From the NCBI RefSeq assembly GCF_023559245.1, contig NZ_CP097462.1, positions 2,414,001 through 2,478,000 on the forward strand: a stretch of 64,000 nt of DNA, written 5' to 3'. A model generated the notes under the pieces. It made no database searches. It was not told the origin of the DNA and was given only the letters and a program-made list of their open reading frames with translations. The position numbers were made by a program, and so were the translations under genes. This document shows positions 38,305-48,791 of this stretch, piece by piece. The DNA comes from Sphingomonas sp. KRR8. GTDB taxonomy: Bacteria > Pseudomonadota > Alphaproteobacteria > Sphingomonadales > Sphingomonadaceae. Every line of letters starts with the position of its first letter. Position 1 is the first letter of the stretch.

Positions 38305-38702
38305 CACGCGGAGCGATGGATCGCGCAGAGCTTGTGACCGTCCGGATCCCGAACATAGCTGAGGTGCATCTGGCCAAGCTGGCCGGCATCGCGCGGTCCG
38401 GGCGGGTCTTCGATCGACGTGCCTCCCGCCGCGACCGCGGCGTCGTGGAAGGCCTTCACCTGCTCCGGCGAGTCGCACTTGAACCCGATGGTTGCGCCGT
38501 TGGCGGCCGTGGCGGGCTCATCGTTGATCGGCTGCGAGATGCAGAAGGTGCCGCCCGCATGGCGGTAGAACAATCGCGAATGACCGGTCGCCGCGTCATT
38601 CTTGAGCGCCTCGCCCTTGAAGCCGAGGGTCGCGAGCACCTTGTCGTAGAAGCTCTTGGACCGGTCGAGGTCGTTCGAGCCGATCATGATATGATTGAAC
38701 AC
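38304..38702 (-). CDS. VOC/glyoxalase-fold family protein
   Basis: A 132-residue single glyoxalase/bleomycin-resistance fold protein. It begins FNHIMIGSNDLDRSKSFYD, has HAGGTFCISQPIN mid-way and ends YVRDPDGHKLCAIHR, the usual beta-alpha-beta repeat with possible metal ligands. It lies between frmA (18 bases) and S-formylglutathione hydrolase. Its position suggests a glutathione-linked or aldehyde-related reaction, but the actual substrate is not evident. Confidence 0.82.
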   Translation of the reverse strand: MFNHIMIGSNDLDRSKSFYDKVLATLGFKGEALKNDAATGHSRLFYRHAGGTFCISQPINDEPATAANGATIGFKCDSPEQVKAFHDAAVAAGGTSIEDPPGPRDAGQLGQMHLSYVRDPDGHKLCAIHRSA

Positions 38703-38720
38703 CGGGTTCTCCTTCTTTGC

Positions 38721-39833
<1,113 letters not shown>

Positions 39834-39916
39834 GGGGCGGCTCTCCTCGGGCGCCTGTTGCCACGCCGAGGTGCTTCGGCCAAGCCTGCGAAGGGCAGGA
39901 TGGAGCGGAGGAAGTG

Positions 39917-40675
39917 ATGAGCTGGGCAGCTGGCAAGCACGTGCTGATCACCGGCGGCGGAACGGGTATCGGCGCTGCCACGGCGCGAGGGCTTGCCGCC
40001 AAGGGCGCGCGCCTGTCGCTGCTTGGCCGCCGGTCGGAGCCGCTCGATGCGGTCGCGAGCGAGACAGGTGGACGCGCTTTCGTCTGCGACGTGACCGACC
40101 CGGAAGCCCAAGAGGGCGCCTTTTCCGCCGCGCGTCAGGCACATGGCCCATTGGACTTCGTCATCCTGAACGCCGGGATCGGGGATAGCCGACCTTTCCT
40201 GCGCACGAAGCGTGAGCAGTGGGAACGGATCATCGCTACAAACCTCACGGCCCTGTTCGACGGAGCGCAACTCGCGCTTCCTGACCTGCAGGAGCAAGGC
40301 AAGCGGCTGATCATCATCGCGTCGGCGGCCGGGCTAAAGGGCGCTGCGATGGCGGCACCCTATGTCGCGTCCAAGCACGGCGCGGTCGGGCTGGCCAAGA
40401 GCCTCGCGCTTGAGTTCGCCCGTACCGGCCTGACCGTCAACGCTATTTGCCCAAGTTTCGTCGATACGCCGATGGTCGATGAAAGCGCCGCGCGGATCGC
40501 CGGCGCGACGGGGAAGAGCGTGGACGAGGCGCGCGCATGGTTAGCCAAAACGAACGCCAACGGCCGGCTGATCCGGGCGGACGAAGTTGCGCGCGCGATC
40601 CTCAACCTGTGTCACCCTGACTCTGGCGGCGTGAACGGAGCCTGCGTAACGATTGACGGTGGCACCGCTGCCTAA
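39917..40675 (+). CDS. Short-chain dehydrogenase/reductase
   Basis: A 252-residue classical SDR: nucleotide-binding TGGGTGIG near the N-terminus, NAGIG, a Ser around IASAAG, and the catalytic Y-x3-K in [10 protein letters not shown] strong GGAGGA at 39907-39912 favours ATG 39917 over GTG 39914. It is divergent from frmA, sharing an 83-base promoter region. The substrate is not identifiable; related proteins include 3-hydroxybutyrate dehydrogenase and acetoacetyl-CoA reductase types. Confidence 0.86.
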   Translation: MSWAAGKHVLITGGGTGIGAATARGLAAKGARLSLLGRRSEPLDAVASETGGRAFVCDVTDPEAQEGAFSAARQAHGPLDFVILNAGIGDSRPFLRTKREQWERIIATNLTALFDGAQLALPDLQEQGKRLIIIASAAGLKGAAMAAPYVASKHGAVGLAKSLALEFARTGLTVNAICPSFVDTPMVDESAARIAGATGKSVDEARAWLAKTNANGRLIRADEVARAILNLCHPDSGGVNGACVTIDGGTAA

Positions 40676-40749
40676 GCGGCCGCGCGGAGTCAGGCAGGCA
40701 AGCGCCGGGTTTAAGCCTTTCCTAAGTTTCCCGTGCTTTTCTGCCCGTC

Positions 40750-40917
40750 ATGGAACGATTATTCCTATCCGGGCCTCGTGCACTCTTCGGCCGCCGAAGC
40801 GCTGACCCGCCCCCTGTGGACGAGGTTCTGGCCACCTTGTCGGATTCCAAGCCCGCTCCCAAGCGCAAGCGCGCGCCGCGTAAGCCACGGCCAAAATCCA
40901 CGGCCGGAGCGGAGTAG
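40750..40917 (+). CDS. Small basic hypothetical protein
   Basis: An uncertain 55-residue reading frame: it starts MERLFLSGPRALFGRRSAD and ends in a very basic, Pro/Lys/Arg-rich tail (PKRKRAPRKPRPKS) resembling nucleic-acid-binding tails. Codon third positions are G/C-rich. No relative is recognised and there is no strong ribosome-binding site. It sits in the otherwise empty 260-base gap after the SDR gene. Confidence 0.35.
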   Translation: MERLFLSGPRALFGRRSADPPPVDEVLATLSDSKPAPKRKRAPRKPRPKSTAGAE

Positions 40918-40935
40918 AACGACGCTCTTGCCGGA

Positions 40936-41328
40936 TCACGGCTCACGGGAACGCCTTTCCGCCTCGGCCCAAGCGACGCTGGTCGATCCAAATTGCTTCA
41001 AGGCCGCGGCAACCAGACCCATCAGCGCAACAAGGACCATCGGCGGCGGGCCTCGGTTGGGTACCACGACCGAGACAATCAGCAAGCCGAGCAGCATCAT
41101 CAGCATGCCGTCGGTCCGACTTGCCAGCCACGCAAGCGGCCGCTTCGGCACGGCCAGCCTGTCTGATTTGCAGGCTGACTCAAGCGCGCCCTCGCGAGCC
41201 GAGGAAAGGTAGGCCTGCCTCTCAAGCTCCGCATTGTCGGCGTCCGGTTCACTTCGGCTCGAACGGGAGGCCCAGTCGCGCGAGGTCTCAGCAAGCGAGC
41301 TTGCGCCCGGAAGCGCGGGCCAAGTCAC
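40936..41328 (-). CDS. Small two-helix membrane protein, possible toxin partner
   Basis: About 130 residues from GTG 41328 (frame opens as far back as 41415). The N-terminal part is Ser/Arg/Glu-rich and the C-terminal half has two hydrophobic helices, MLMMLLGLLIVSVVV and PMVLVALMGLVAAAL, separated by PNRGPPP. Third-position G/C bias supports coding. It overlaps the end of the Panacea-domain gene upstream. In PanA-type toxin-antitoxin loci, toxins next to the Panacea antitoxin are often small membrane-acting proteins, so this is a candidate; the start codon and toxicity are both unproven. Confidence 0.45.
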   Translation of the reverse strand: MTWPALPGASSLAETSRDWASRSSRSEPDADNAELERQAYLSSAREGALESACKSDRLAVPKRPLAWLASRTDGMLMMLLGLLIVSVVVPNRGPPPMVLVALMGLVAAALKQFGSTSVAWAEAERRSREP

Positions 41329-41767
41329 AGAATTGGTCCGCGACAAGCCGATGAGGGATGTCGCGTCCTTCGCCCACACCATCGGCATAGATGGACATCC
41401 ACGGAGTTCCGGCACCTTGCGTCAGAATGGCGAGTTGCGGCGCTTGTAACATGCCGAAGTCTCGCCACGTCATCACGATTAGGTCCATTTCGAACGCTTC
41501 AAGGTCGGCAGTGGACTCCGCATTGAAGTTGTCGAGGGTGACGGCACTTGTCCCCAAGATCTTTAGTGCTCTAGCAAGACGGGCGTAGACGGGTCCGAAC
41601 TTCCAGGCCTCTGGTCGATCGCCCGTTAGAGGCTGCCCCGTAGCGGCCAAGCACCAGCCGTGCGCAATATAAACGAGCTTCTGGAGCTGCATCTGGTCGA
41701 GGCGGCTTTCGCCTGCTTCGGCGAGCCTCACGAACTCCTTTGCGATTTCTTCCGACCAACCAGGCAT
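41288..41767 (-). CDS. Panacea (SocA/PanA-like, DUF4065) domain protein
   Basis: The 159 residues from ATG 41767 contain the Panacea pattern MQLQKLVYIAHGWCLA, TGQPLTGDRPEAWKFGPVYARLA and a C-terminal alpha-helical region. This domain is an antitoxin module that pairs with diverse toxins (SocA with SocB in Caulobacter, PanA with PanT). A frame extension to 41806 is possible. It lies just before a small two-helix ORF on the same strand, with overlap, in a short patch between metabolic operons. Confidence 0.75.
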   Translation of the reverse strand: MPGWSEEIAKEFVRLAEAGESRLDQMQLQKLVYIAHGWCLAATGQPLTGDRPEAWKFGPVYARLARALKILGTSAVTLDNFNAESTADLEAFEMDLIVMTWRDFGMLQAPQLAILTQGAGTPWMSIYADGVGEGRDIPHRLVADQFCDLARASGRKLAC

Positions 41768-41902
41768 CGTCCGGCTCCCTCCCGCAATCGTAGCAGCAAG
41801 GAACAAAACGAAAACGCAACATCGGTCCGTAGTGGACTGGTCGCGCTAAAGGGCGTCAGCCTACAAGAGCAAGCGACGACGGTCAGGCGGTCGCCGCATT
41901 GC

Positions 41903-43903
41903 CTATTCGAATTCGACGATGACCTGATCGACAGCCAGACTCTCGCCAGCTCCGGCCGGGGTCGACTTCACCGTCGCGCTTTTCTCGGCACGGAGAATGT
42001 TCTCCATTTTCATCGCCTCGACCACCGCGACCGGCTGGCCAGCCTCGACCTTGTCACCCGCCTTCACGTCAAGCCGCGTCAGCAGCCCGGGCATGGGAGC
42101 CAGCAGGAACTTGGACAGATCCGGCGGCACCTTTTCGATCATGTGTCGCGCGAGCTCGGCGACCAGCGGCGTCATGACCGTAACCCGGTGCGTGGCACCG
42201 CGCGTCGTCATCTTCCAGGAGCGACCGTCCTTGGCGACCAGCACGATACGGGTGCGGTGGCCGATGCGAGCCATCACCTTGCGCTGGCCCGGGCGATAAT
42301 CGGCGTCGAAGGTCAGCGGATCGCCGCCATCGACGATCACCCGGTCGAGTTCGAAGTGAACTCGATGCTCGGCTCCGCCGTCCAGGCGGACAATATGGTC
42401 GTCGTTGATACCGACGGTATGGCCAAGCTGTTGGTCGATCAGCACGCTGCGACGTTCGTGAGCTGCGGCGATGAAGGCCGCGACAGCGCTCAGGTCGGCG
42501 GTCAGCTTCTCGTCGAGCGGAGCGCCCTGGAAGCCGTCGGGATACTCCTCGGCGATAAAGCCGGTGGTGATGTCGCCGGAACGGTAGCGCGGGTGCTGCA
42601 TCAGGGCGGACAGGAAATCGACGTTATGGCCGATGCCCTGGATGTCGAACGCGTCCAGCGCCTCCACCTGCGCGTCGATTGCCTGCTGGCGGGTGGGGGC
42701 CCAGGTGATCAACTTCGCGATCATCGGGTCGTAAAACATCGACACTTCGCCGCCTTCGAACACGCCGTCGTCGACGCGTACGACATGATCGTCGGAGCGG
42801 GTTGGCGTGCTCGGCCGGTAGCGGACCAGCCGTCCGGTGCTCGGCAGGAAGCCGCGGTAGGGGTCTTCGGCGTAAACGCGGTTCTCGACCGCCCAGCCGT
42901 TCAGCTTGATGTCGTCCTGAGCGAAGGCGAGTTTCTCGCCGGCGGCGACACGGATCATCTGCTCGACGAGGTCGAGACCGGTCACCTCCTCCGTCACCGG
43001 ATGCTCGACCTGCAGCCGGGTGTTCATCTCGAGGAAGTAGAAGCTCTTGCCTGTCGGGTCGGCGCCCGAGACGATCAACTCCACGGTGCCGGCGGAATAG
43101 TAGCCGACCGCGCGAGCGAGTGCGACGGCCTGCTCGCCCATGGCCTTGCGCATCTCGGGCGTGACGAAAGGCGAGGGCGCTTCCTCAACCACCTTCTGGT
43201 GGCGGCGCTGGATCGAGCATTCCCGCTCGCCCAGGTAGAGGATGTTGCCATGCTGGTCGCCCAGCACCTGGATCTCGATGTGGCGCGGGCTCTCGATGAA
43301 CTTCTCGATGAACACGCGGTCGTCGCCGAAGCTGGCGAGGCCTTCGCGCTTGGTCGCCTCGAAGCCCTCGCGCACGTCCTGTTCGGACCAGGCGAGGCGC
43401 ATCCCCTTGCCGCCGCCGCCGGCCGACGCTTTCATCATCACGGGAAAGCCGATGTCGGACGCGATTTTTACCGCCTCGTCGGTGGTGGCGATATCGCCAA
43501 GATAGCCCGGGACGACGTTGACGCCGGCCTGCTTGGCGAGCTTCTTGGATTCGATCTTGTCGCCCATCGCCGCGATCGCGTTCGGCGGCGGACCGATGAA
43601 GGCGATGCCGGCGTCGGCGAGCGCCTGGGCGAAGCTCGTCCGTTCCGACAGGAAGCCATAGCCCGGATGCACCGCCTCGGCGCCGGTCGCCTTGCAGGCC
43701 TCGATGATCAGCTCGGCCTTGAGGTAGCTCTCGCTCGCCGGTGCCGGCCCAAGCCGCACGCTCTCATCCGCCATCCGCACATGCGGCGACCGCGAATCGG
43801 CATCGGAATAAACGGCCACGGTCTTGATGCCCATGCGCTTGGCGGTGCGGATCACCCGGCACGCGATTTCGCCGCGGTTGGCGATAAGGATTTTGGAAAA
43901 CAT
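41903..43903 (-). CDS. pccA: Propionyl/acetyl-CoA carboxylase biotin-carrying subunit
   Basis: Biotin carboxylase plus biotin carrier protein, catalysing ATP-dependent carboxylation. From ATG 43903 it has 666 residues: FSKILIANRGEIACRVIRTA at the start, the ATP-grasp lid with KASAGGGGKGMR, MNTRLQVEHPVTE, and the biotin site AMKMEN with Lys in the C-terminal lipoyl-like domain. In context with methylmalonyl-CoA mutase, propionyl-CoA is the likely substrate. The carboxyltransferase subunit is not in this window. ATG shares a base with the LprI stop. Confidence 0.92.
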   Translation of the reverse strand: MFSKILIANRGEIACRVIRTAKRMGIKTVAVYSDADSRSPHVRMADESVRLGPAPASESYLKAELIIEACKATGAEAVHPGYGFLSERTSFAQALADAGIAFIGPPPNAIAAMGDKIESKKLAKQAGVNVVPGYLGDIATTDEAVKIASDIGFPVMMKASAGGGGKGMRLAWSEQDVREGFEATKREGLASFGDDRVFIEKFIESPRHIEIQVLGDQHGNILYLGERECSIQRRHQKVVEEAPSPFVTPEMRKAMGEQAVALARAVGYYSAGTVELIVSGADPTGKSFYFLEMNTRLQVEHPVTEEVTGLDLVEQMIRVAAGEKLAFAQDDIKLNGWAVENRVYAEDPYRGFLPSTGRLVRYRPSTPTRSDDHVVRVDDGVFEGGEVSMFYDPMIAKLITWAPTRQQAIDAQVEALDAFDIQGIGHNVDFLSALMQHPRYRSGDITTGFIAEEYPDGFQGAPLDEKLTADLSAVAAFIAAAHERRSVLIDQQLGHTVGINDDHIVRLDGGAEHRVHFELDRVIVDGGDPLTFDADYRPGQRKVMARIGHRTRIVLVAKDGRSWKMTTRGATHRVTVMTPLVAELARHMIEKVPPDLSKFLLAPMPGLLTRLDVKAGDKVEAGQPVAVVEAMKMENILRAEKSATVKSTPAGAGESLAVDQVIVEFE

Positions 43904-44328
43904 CAGTGGTCGAGGTCTTTCAACTGTTGTCCAAGTTCTTTCGACCGCACTTTCGTGATGTCGGTCAGGCACGAATTTGAGACGAGGGCAGCGATGCTGC
44001 CACCCTCATACCAACCCTCCCAAAATTGGCATTGCTTGTCGCGATACGTTAGCCAAGCCTTCTGGCCGGCAAGCATGGTCGTGTAACCTTTGCGCGAACT
44101 CGACAGCCGGCGCTTGATGCCATCCCAAGCTTGATTGAGCTCAATATCGGCACGCAGATATTCGCGGAATGAGCAGACGTTCAGGTCGAATTGCGTGTTC
44201 TGCTTTGCGCAATTCGCATCCGGCTCCGACGCAATCGACTCTGCGAGACGGCACCGATCGATCAGGATAGCAGCGCCTTTAGTGCCGCAGTCCGCCAACG
44301 CAGCAGCGGCAAGTAGAACGGCAATCAC
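43903..44328 (-). CDS. LprI-like (DUF1311) family lysozyme-inhibitor-type protein
   Basis: A 141-residue secreted protein: short hydrophobic N-terminus ([15 protein letters not shown]), then the DUF1311 pattern with paired cysteines ([19 protein letters not shown]), [13 protein letters not shown], and [15 protein letters not shown]. Relatives inhibit lysozyme or are of unknown function. It is wedged between methylmalonyl-CoA mutase (overlap of four bases) and pccA (overlap of one base) in the same operon, which is unusual. Confidence 0.75.
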   Translation of the reverse strand: MIAVLLAAAALADCGTKGAAILIDRCRLAESIASEPDANCAKQNTQFDLNVCSFREYLRADIELNQAWDGIKRRLSSSRKGYTTMLAGQKAWLTYRDKQCQFWEGWYEGGSIAALVSNSCLTDITKVRSKELGQQLKDLDH

Positions 44329-46457
44329 TCCGCCGCCTCGTCGAGCGGCGGCTTGTTGTGGCCGAGGAGGCGCAGAACCTCGTCGGCGGCGTCGGCGAGG
44401 TTGGTGCCGGGCCCGAAGATCGCCTGCACGCCCGCGGCCCGCAGCGCGGCATAGTCCTGCGCGGGGATAACGCCGCCGGCGACAACCTTGATGTCGGCGC
44501 GGCCCATGTCCTTCAGCGCGTCGATCAGCTCGGGAATGAGCGTCTTGTGACCGGCGGCAAGGCTGGAGGCGCCGACCACGTCGACGTCGCTGGTGACCGC
44601 CAGCTCGGCCGCTTCGCGCGGGGTCTGGAACAGTGGGCCGGCGACGATCTCGAAGCCCAAGTCACCAAAGGCCGAGCTGACCAAATTGGCGCCCCGGTCG
44701 TGGCCGTCCTGACCCATCTTGGCGACCAGCATTCGCGGCTTGCGGCCGAGGCGCTGGGTGACGGTGACGGTGCCCTGCTTGGCCTCTTCCCACCGCTGGT
44801 CCGCGCGCTTTCCATAGATGCCGCTGACGGGTGTGGGCTTGGTGGAATAGCGGCCGAAGGCGCGCTCCAACGCATCGGAGATTTCGCCCAGCGTTGCGCG
44901 GGCACGGGCCGCTTCAACGGCAAGCGTCAGGAGGTTGGTGTTGGCGCGGGCGGCTTGCTCCAGGGCCTCAAGAGCAGCCCGCACCGTCGCCTCATCGCGG
45001 TTTGCGCGCAGCTTGGTCAGGCGCTCGATCTGCCCAGCCCGGACCTTGGCGTTGTCGACCTCGAGAATGTCGAGCTCCGCCTCCTGCTCCAGCCGGTAGC
45101 GGTTGACACCGACGATGACTGTTTCGCCGGTGTCGACCTTGGCCTGGCGCTCGGCGGCGGCCTCTTCAATCCTGCGCTTCGGCAGCCCCTCGGCAACGGC
45201 CGTGGTCATGCCGCCATGCGCTTCGACTTCCTGGATCAACGCCCAGGCCCTGTCTTCGAGTTCGCGGGTCAGCGCCTCGACATACCAGCTGCCGCCGAGC
45301 GGATCGGCCACGGCGGTGACACCGCTCTCCTCGGCGAGGATCAGCTGGGTGTTGCGGGCGATGCGGGCCGAGAAGTCGGTCGGAAGTGCGATCGCCTCGT
45401 CGAAGCTGTTGGTGTGCAGCGACTGGGTGCCGCCAAGCACTGCCGCCAGCGCCTCGATCGTGGTGCGGACGATGTTGTTGTAGGGGTCCTGCTCGGTGAG
45501 GCTCACGCCGCTGGTCTGGCAGTGGGTGCGCAGCAGCTTCGACTTCTCCGATTTGGCGCCGAGGTCGGTCATGATCCGCGCCCACAAGGTGCGCGCCGCG
45601 CGCATCTTGGCGACCTCCATGAAGAGGTTCATGCCGATGCCCCAGAAGAAGCTGAGGCGCGGAGCGAAGGCGTCCACGTCGAGCCCGCTTTTCACCGCTG
45701 CGCGGACATATTCCATGCCGTCAGCCAGCGTGTAGGCCATCTCCTGCACCGCCGTCGCTCCGGCTTCGTGCATGTGATAGCCCGAGATCGAGATGCTGTT
45801 GAACTTGGGCATCTCACGCGAGGTGTAGGCGATGATGTCGCTGACGATCCGCATCGAGGGTTCGGGCGGGTAGATATAGGTGTTGCGGACCGCGAACTCC
45901 TTGAGGATGTCGTTCTGGATGGTCCCGGTCAGCGCCTTGCGCTCGACGCCCTGTTCCTCGCCAGCCACGATGTAGAACGCCAGCACGGGCAGCACCGCGC
46001 CGTTCATGGTCATGCTGACGCTCATCTCGCCCAGCGGGATGCCATCGAACAGCAGCTTCATGTCTTCAACGCTGTCGATCGCCACCCCCGCCTTGCCGAC
46101 GTCACCGGTGACGCGCGGGTGGTCGCTGTCGTAGCCGCGATGGGTGGCGAGGTCGAAAGCGACGCTCAGCCCCTTCTGCCCGGCAGCGAGGTTGCGGCGG
46201 TAAAAGGCGTTCGACTCTTCGGCGGTCGAGAAGCCGGCGTACTGCCGGATGGTCCAGGGACGCCCCGCGTACATCGTCGCATAGGGGCCGCGCGTGTAGG
46301 GCGCGACACCGGGAAAGCCGCTGTCGATCCCGGCTGCATCGCCGGGCCCGTAGACGGTTTTCAGCGCAATGCCTTCCGGCGTGGTGCGGGTCAGGTCGGC
46401 GCCGCGCGCTTCCTTGGCCGCGAGATGTTTCCACGCGTCATATTTCGAGTCCGACAT
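44325..46457 (-). CDS. scpA: Methylmalonyl-CoA mutase
   Basis: Adenosylcobalamin-dependent isomerisation of (R)-methylmalonyl-CoA to succinyl-CoA, the last step of propionate assimilation. The 710-residue protein has the TIM-barrel catalytic region ([44 protein letters not shown]) and a C-terminal B12-binding domain with [10 protein letters not shown] (the DxHxxG histidine), SSLAAGH and GGVIP. A single long polypeptide, as in many alphaproteobacteria. Start of the mutase-LprI-pccA operon. Confidence 0.95.
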   Translation of the reverse strand: MSDSKYDAWKHLAAKEARGADLTRTTPEGIALKTVYGPGDAAGIDSGFPGVAPYTRGPYATMYAGRPWTIRQYAGFSTAEESNAFYRRNLAAGQKGLSVAFDLATHRGYDSDHPRVTGDVGKAGVAIDSVEDMKLLFDGIPLGEMSVSMTMNGAVLPVLAFYIVAGEEQGVERKALTGTIQNDILKEFAVRNTYIYPPEPSMRIVSDIIAYTSREMPKFNSISISGYHMHEAGATAVQEMAYTLADGMEYVRAAVKSGLDVDAFAPRLSFFWGIGMNLFMEVAKMRAARTLWARIMTDLGAKSEKSKLLRTHCQTSGVSLTEQDPYNNIVRTTIEALAAVLGGTQSLHTNSFDEAIALPTDFSARIARNTQLILAEESGVTAVADPLGGSWYVEALTRELEDRAWALIQEVEAHGGMTTAVAEGLPKRRIEEAAAERQAKVDTGETVIVGVNRYRLEQEAELDILEVDNAKVRAGQIERLTKLRANRDEATVRAALEALEQAARANTNLLTLAVEAARARATLGEISDALERAFGRYSTKPTPVSGIYGKRADQRWEEAKQGTVTVTQRLGRKPRMLVAKMGQDGHDRGANLVSSAFGDLGFEIVAGPLFQTPREAAELAVTSDVDVVGASSLAAGHKTLIPELIDALKDMGRADIKVVAGGVIPAQDYAALRAAGVQAIFGPGTNLADAADEVLRLLGHNKPPLDEAAE

Positions 46458-46496
46458 GGGAGTGGCCCTAACCGGTCACCGCCGTGCAAGCAAAGG

Positions 46497-46721
46497 TCAG
46501 AGGATACCGCCGCCGAGCATCAGCCGGACTACTCCGATCGCCAGCACGATCAGGCAGAGGTTACGGCCGGAGCGGCTGCCACCCGAAAGCTGGCCAATGC
46601 CCGCGCCGATGATCGGCAAGGGCAGTATCAGCCAGTTGAGGGCGCCGAGGATGGGCAGGAAGGCAATGGCGACCAGCACCAGGCTGACCAGCCCGATCAG
46701 CAGCGAGACAATGTTGAACAT
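46497..46721 (-). CDS. Small multi-helix membrane protein
   Basis: A 74-residue protein with three hydrophobic stretches: MFNIVSLLIGLVSLVLVAIAF, LNWLILPLPIIGAGIG and NLCLIVLAIGVVRLML, joined by a short GGSRSGR loop. Conserved-looking small inner-membrane protein of unknown function. It is on the same strand as rarD (12 bases away) and could be co-transcribed. Confidence 0.65.
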   Translation of the reverse strand: MFNIVSLLIGLVSLVLVAIAFLPILGALNWLILPLPIIGAGIGQLSGGSRSGRNLCLIVLAIGVVRLMLGGGIL

Positions 46722-46733
46722 GGGGCCGGGCTC

Positions 46734-47657
46734 CTAGTCGGGCAGTGCTTCACAATGCGCGGCACGGGCGCTGCGCACGGACGAGATGAGGTAGAGGGCC
46801 GCCGCTGTCCAGATGGCGGCAAAGGCGACCGCATGGGCAAGGGTGAATGGCTCGCCGTAAGCGAACACGGCCAGCAGGAACTGAAGCGTCGGAGCGACGA
46901 ACTGGAGGATGCCGAGCGTCGAGTAGCGCAGGCGACGGGCGGCGGCCGTGAAGAACAGCAGGGGCAGGGTTGAGGCGATGCCGGTGCCGAGCAGGAGGAG
47001 CAGCACGCGGGTGCTGCCGTCACCCCAGATGGCGATACCGCTGCTGGCCCCGAAGAACAGCCAGCCAAGGGCGACCGGCAGCAGCAGCCCCGTTTCGATC
47101 GCCAGTCCGGCGGAGGCCTCGACCGCGGCGATCTTCCGGAACAGGCCATAGAGCGCGAAGCTGATGCAGAGCGCGACGCTGATCCACAGATGCTGGAGTG
47201 CGCCGGCCGCCAGCACGGCGACGCCGACCGCCGCGATCGCCACCGCGATCCACTGCGTCCGGGTCAGCGGCTCCCGCAGCACGAAATAGCCGAGCAGGAT
47301 GTTGGCGAGGGGGTTGAGGTAATAGCCAAGGCTGGCGGCCAGAATATGCCCGCTGTTCACCGCATAGACGTAGATCAGCCAATTGGTCCCGATCAGCAGG
47401 GCGGTGAGCATCAGCAGGCGCAAGGTGCGGCGGTCGCTCAGCGCTGAGCGGACCTGGCTGAATCCTCGCATGACCAGCGTGAGGACGAAAAGGAACAGGA
47501 TCGACCAGACGATCCGCTGGGCGACGATGGCGACGGGCGGAACGCTGGTCAGCAGCTTGAAATAGATCGGCAGCAGGCCCCAGAAACCATAAGCGGCAAG
47601 GCCGAAAGCGATACCAGCACTGGCGGGTGAGGGGCGTTGCCCGGACGAAGGCTCCAT
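46734..47657 (-). CDS. rarD: EamA/RarD family transporter
   Basis: A 307-residue, about 10-helix drug/metabolite transporter protein. RarD signature segments include GIAFGLAAYGFWGLLPIYFK, AQRIVWSILF, TALLIGTNWLIYVYAVN, SLGYYLNPLANILLGYF, and LQFVAPTLQFLLAVFAYGEPF. The subfamily is named for chloramphenicol-sensitivity in E. coli; its real substrate is unknown. Normal length, ATG at 47657. Confidence 0.9.
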   Translation of the reverse strand: MEPSSGQRPSPASAGIAFGLAAYGFWGLLPIYFKLLTSVPPVAIVAQRIVWSILFLFVLTLVMRGFSQVRSALSDRRTLRLLMLTALLIGTNWLIYVYAVNSGHILAASLGYYLNPLANILLGYFVLREPLTRTQWIAVAIAAVGVAVLAAGALQHLWISVALCISFALYGLFRKIAAVEASAGLAIETGLLLPVALGWLFFGASSGIAIWGDGSTRVLLLLLGTGIASTLPLLFFTAAARRLRYSTLGILQFVAPTLQFLLAVFAYGEPFTLAHAVAFAAIWTAAALYLISSVRSARAAHCEALPD

Positions 47658-47772
47658 CCGGCGCGGCTAGCGCAGGGGAGAGCGCAAGTGAAAGGATTTG
47701 TTAACCCTTTGGGCATGGAAGCGGACGGCAGACCCTTGCACCTGAGTGCATGTTGCTGTTCGGGGAATCATC

Positions 47773-48432
47773 GTGCGAAACCGCCTTCCACTGCTCATCG
47801 CCACGACGCTGCTGGCGGGCTGTACGCAGCCCGAGGCGCGACCCGCTTCAACGCCTGTCGTCCAGGAAGCATCGACCAAGGCGGACGAATGGCAACGGGT
47901 AGCGAGCAAGGCCGACAGCGACCGCCTCGCGCGCCTCGGTCAGGCGTGGAACGAGGCACTCGATGATGCCCGTTCGGCCGGGAGCCGTCGGGACGTCGAC
48001 GCGGAGGGCGCGCTGCTGAAGGCCGATGCGGCGCTGGCGAGACCTTCGCCCACTCCCGGGAGCTACCAGTGCCGCATGGTCCGGCTCGGCCGCACGACGC
48101 CGCGTGGCAAGGCGTTCGAGAAGTTCAAACCCTTCTTCTGCTATGTCGAAGTGGAGGGTAATCTTCTGACGATCGTGAAGCAGACTGGCAGCCAGCGCCC
48201 GGCCGGTCGGCTGTGGGACGACGACAATCCCAATCGGCTGATCTATCTGGGCAGCCTGGCCCTTGGGAACGAGGAGCAGCCCAAGGCTTATGGTGACGAC
48301 CCCAAGCGCGACATGGCCGGCGTGTTCGAGCGGATCGGCCCGTTCCGCTGGCGGCTGGTAATCCCATGGCCGCAGGCCGGCTCCAAGCTCGACGTCTATG
48401 AGCTGACGCCCGTGGCGGAGCAGCCGAAGTAG
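47773..48432 (+). CDS. DUF4893 family lipoprotein
   Basis: A 219-residue secreted lipoprotein from GTG 47773 (an in-frame TTG/ATG further upstream gives a longer tail that does not improve the signal). The signal ends in lipobox LLAGC. The mature part matches the DUF4893 pattern: KADSDRLARLGQAWNEALDDAR, YQCRMVRLG, PFFCYVEVEGN, QRPAGRLWDD and GVFERIGPFRWRLVIPWP. The two Cys may form a disulphide. Function unknown. Only two bases separate it from the next gene. Confidence 0.75.
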   Translation: MRNRLPLLIATTLLAGCTQPEARPASTPVVQEASTKADEWQRVASKADSDRLARLGQAWNEALDDARSAGSRRDVDAEGALLKADAALARPSPTPGSYQCRMVRLGRTTPRGKAFEKFKPFFCYVEVEGNLLTIVKQTGSQRPAGRLWDDDNPNRLIYLGSLALGNEEQPKAYGDDPKRDMAGVFERIGPFRWRLVIPWPQAGSKLDVYELTPVAEQPK

Positions 48433-48434
48433 GC

Positions 48435-48791
48435 ATGGCGCTCGCCGCGCCCGAGGAGGTCCGTGCGCATTTGATCGCGGCCGCGCGGGCAGGAACGGCG
48501 CTCACTTACGGTGAATTGCTGGAGCGGCTTGGCTACGCCTTCTCGCGGCCAAAGATGCGGGCGCTTTGCAAGGTGCTGACACTGATCGACGAGCAAGCGG
48601 CCGCAGCCGGTGAGCCGGAATTGGCGGTGCTGGTCGTGCGCCAGTCGGACGGTCTTCCCGGGCAGGGGTGGTGGATCGGCAGCTGGGAGCAGCACCGCTT
48701 CACGGGCGAATGGACCGGTCCCGAGGCGGCCAAGCTGGTCGAGCGATTGCAGCGCCTGGCCTTTCGTTACTGGCAGGCGCGGGAGGCTTAA
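48435..48791 (+). CDS. Conserved hypothetical protein
   Basis: A 118-residue soluble protein. It has [12 protein letters not shown], a TxYGEL-like stretch, then [33 protein letters not shown], resembling small proteins next to DNA-related genes, but I do not recognise a family. The tail is Trp/Arg/Gly-rich. It follows the DUF4893 gene after two bases and ends 3 bases into murA's convergent 3' end. Confidence 0.6.
   Translation: MALAAPEEVRAHLIAAARAGTALTYGELLERLGYAFSRPKMRALCKVLTLIDEQAAAAGEPELAVLVVRQSDGLPGQGWWIGSWEQHRFTGEWTGPEAAKLVERLQRLAFRYWQAREA

Noticed and set aside
41660..44086. 808-codon plus-strand frame opposite pccA
   Set aside because: Antisense to a clear biotin carboxylase; His/Asp/Arg-rich composition typical of shadow frames.
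44358..46973. 871-codon plus-strand frame opposite methylmalonyl-CoA mutase
   Set aside because: Antisense shadow; the mutase has all catalytic and B12-binding motifs.
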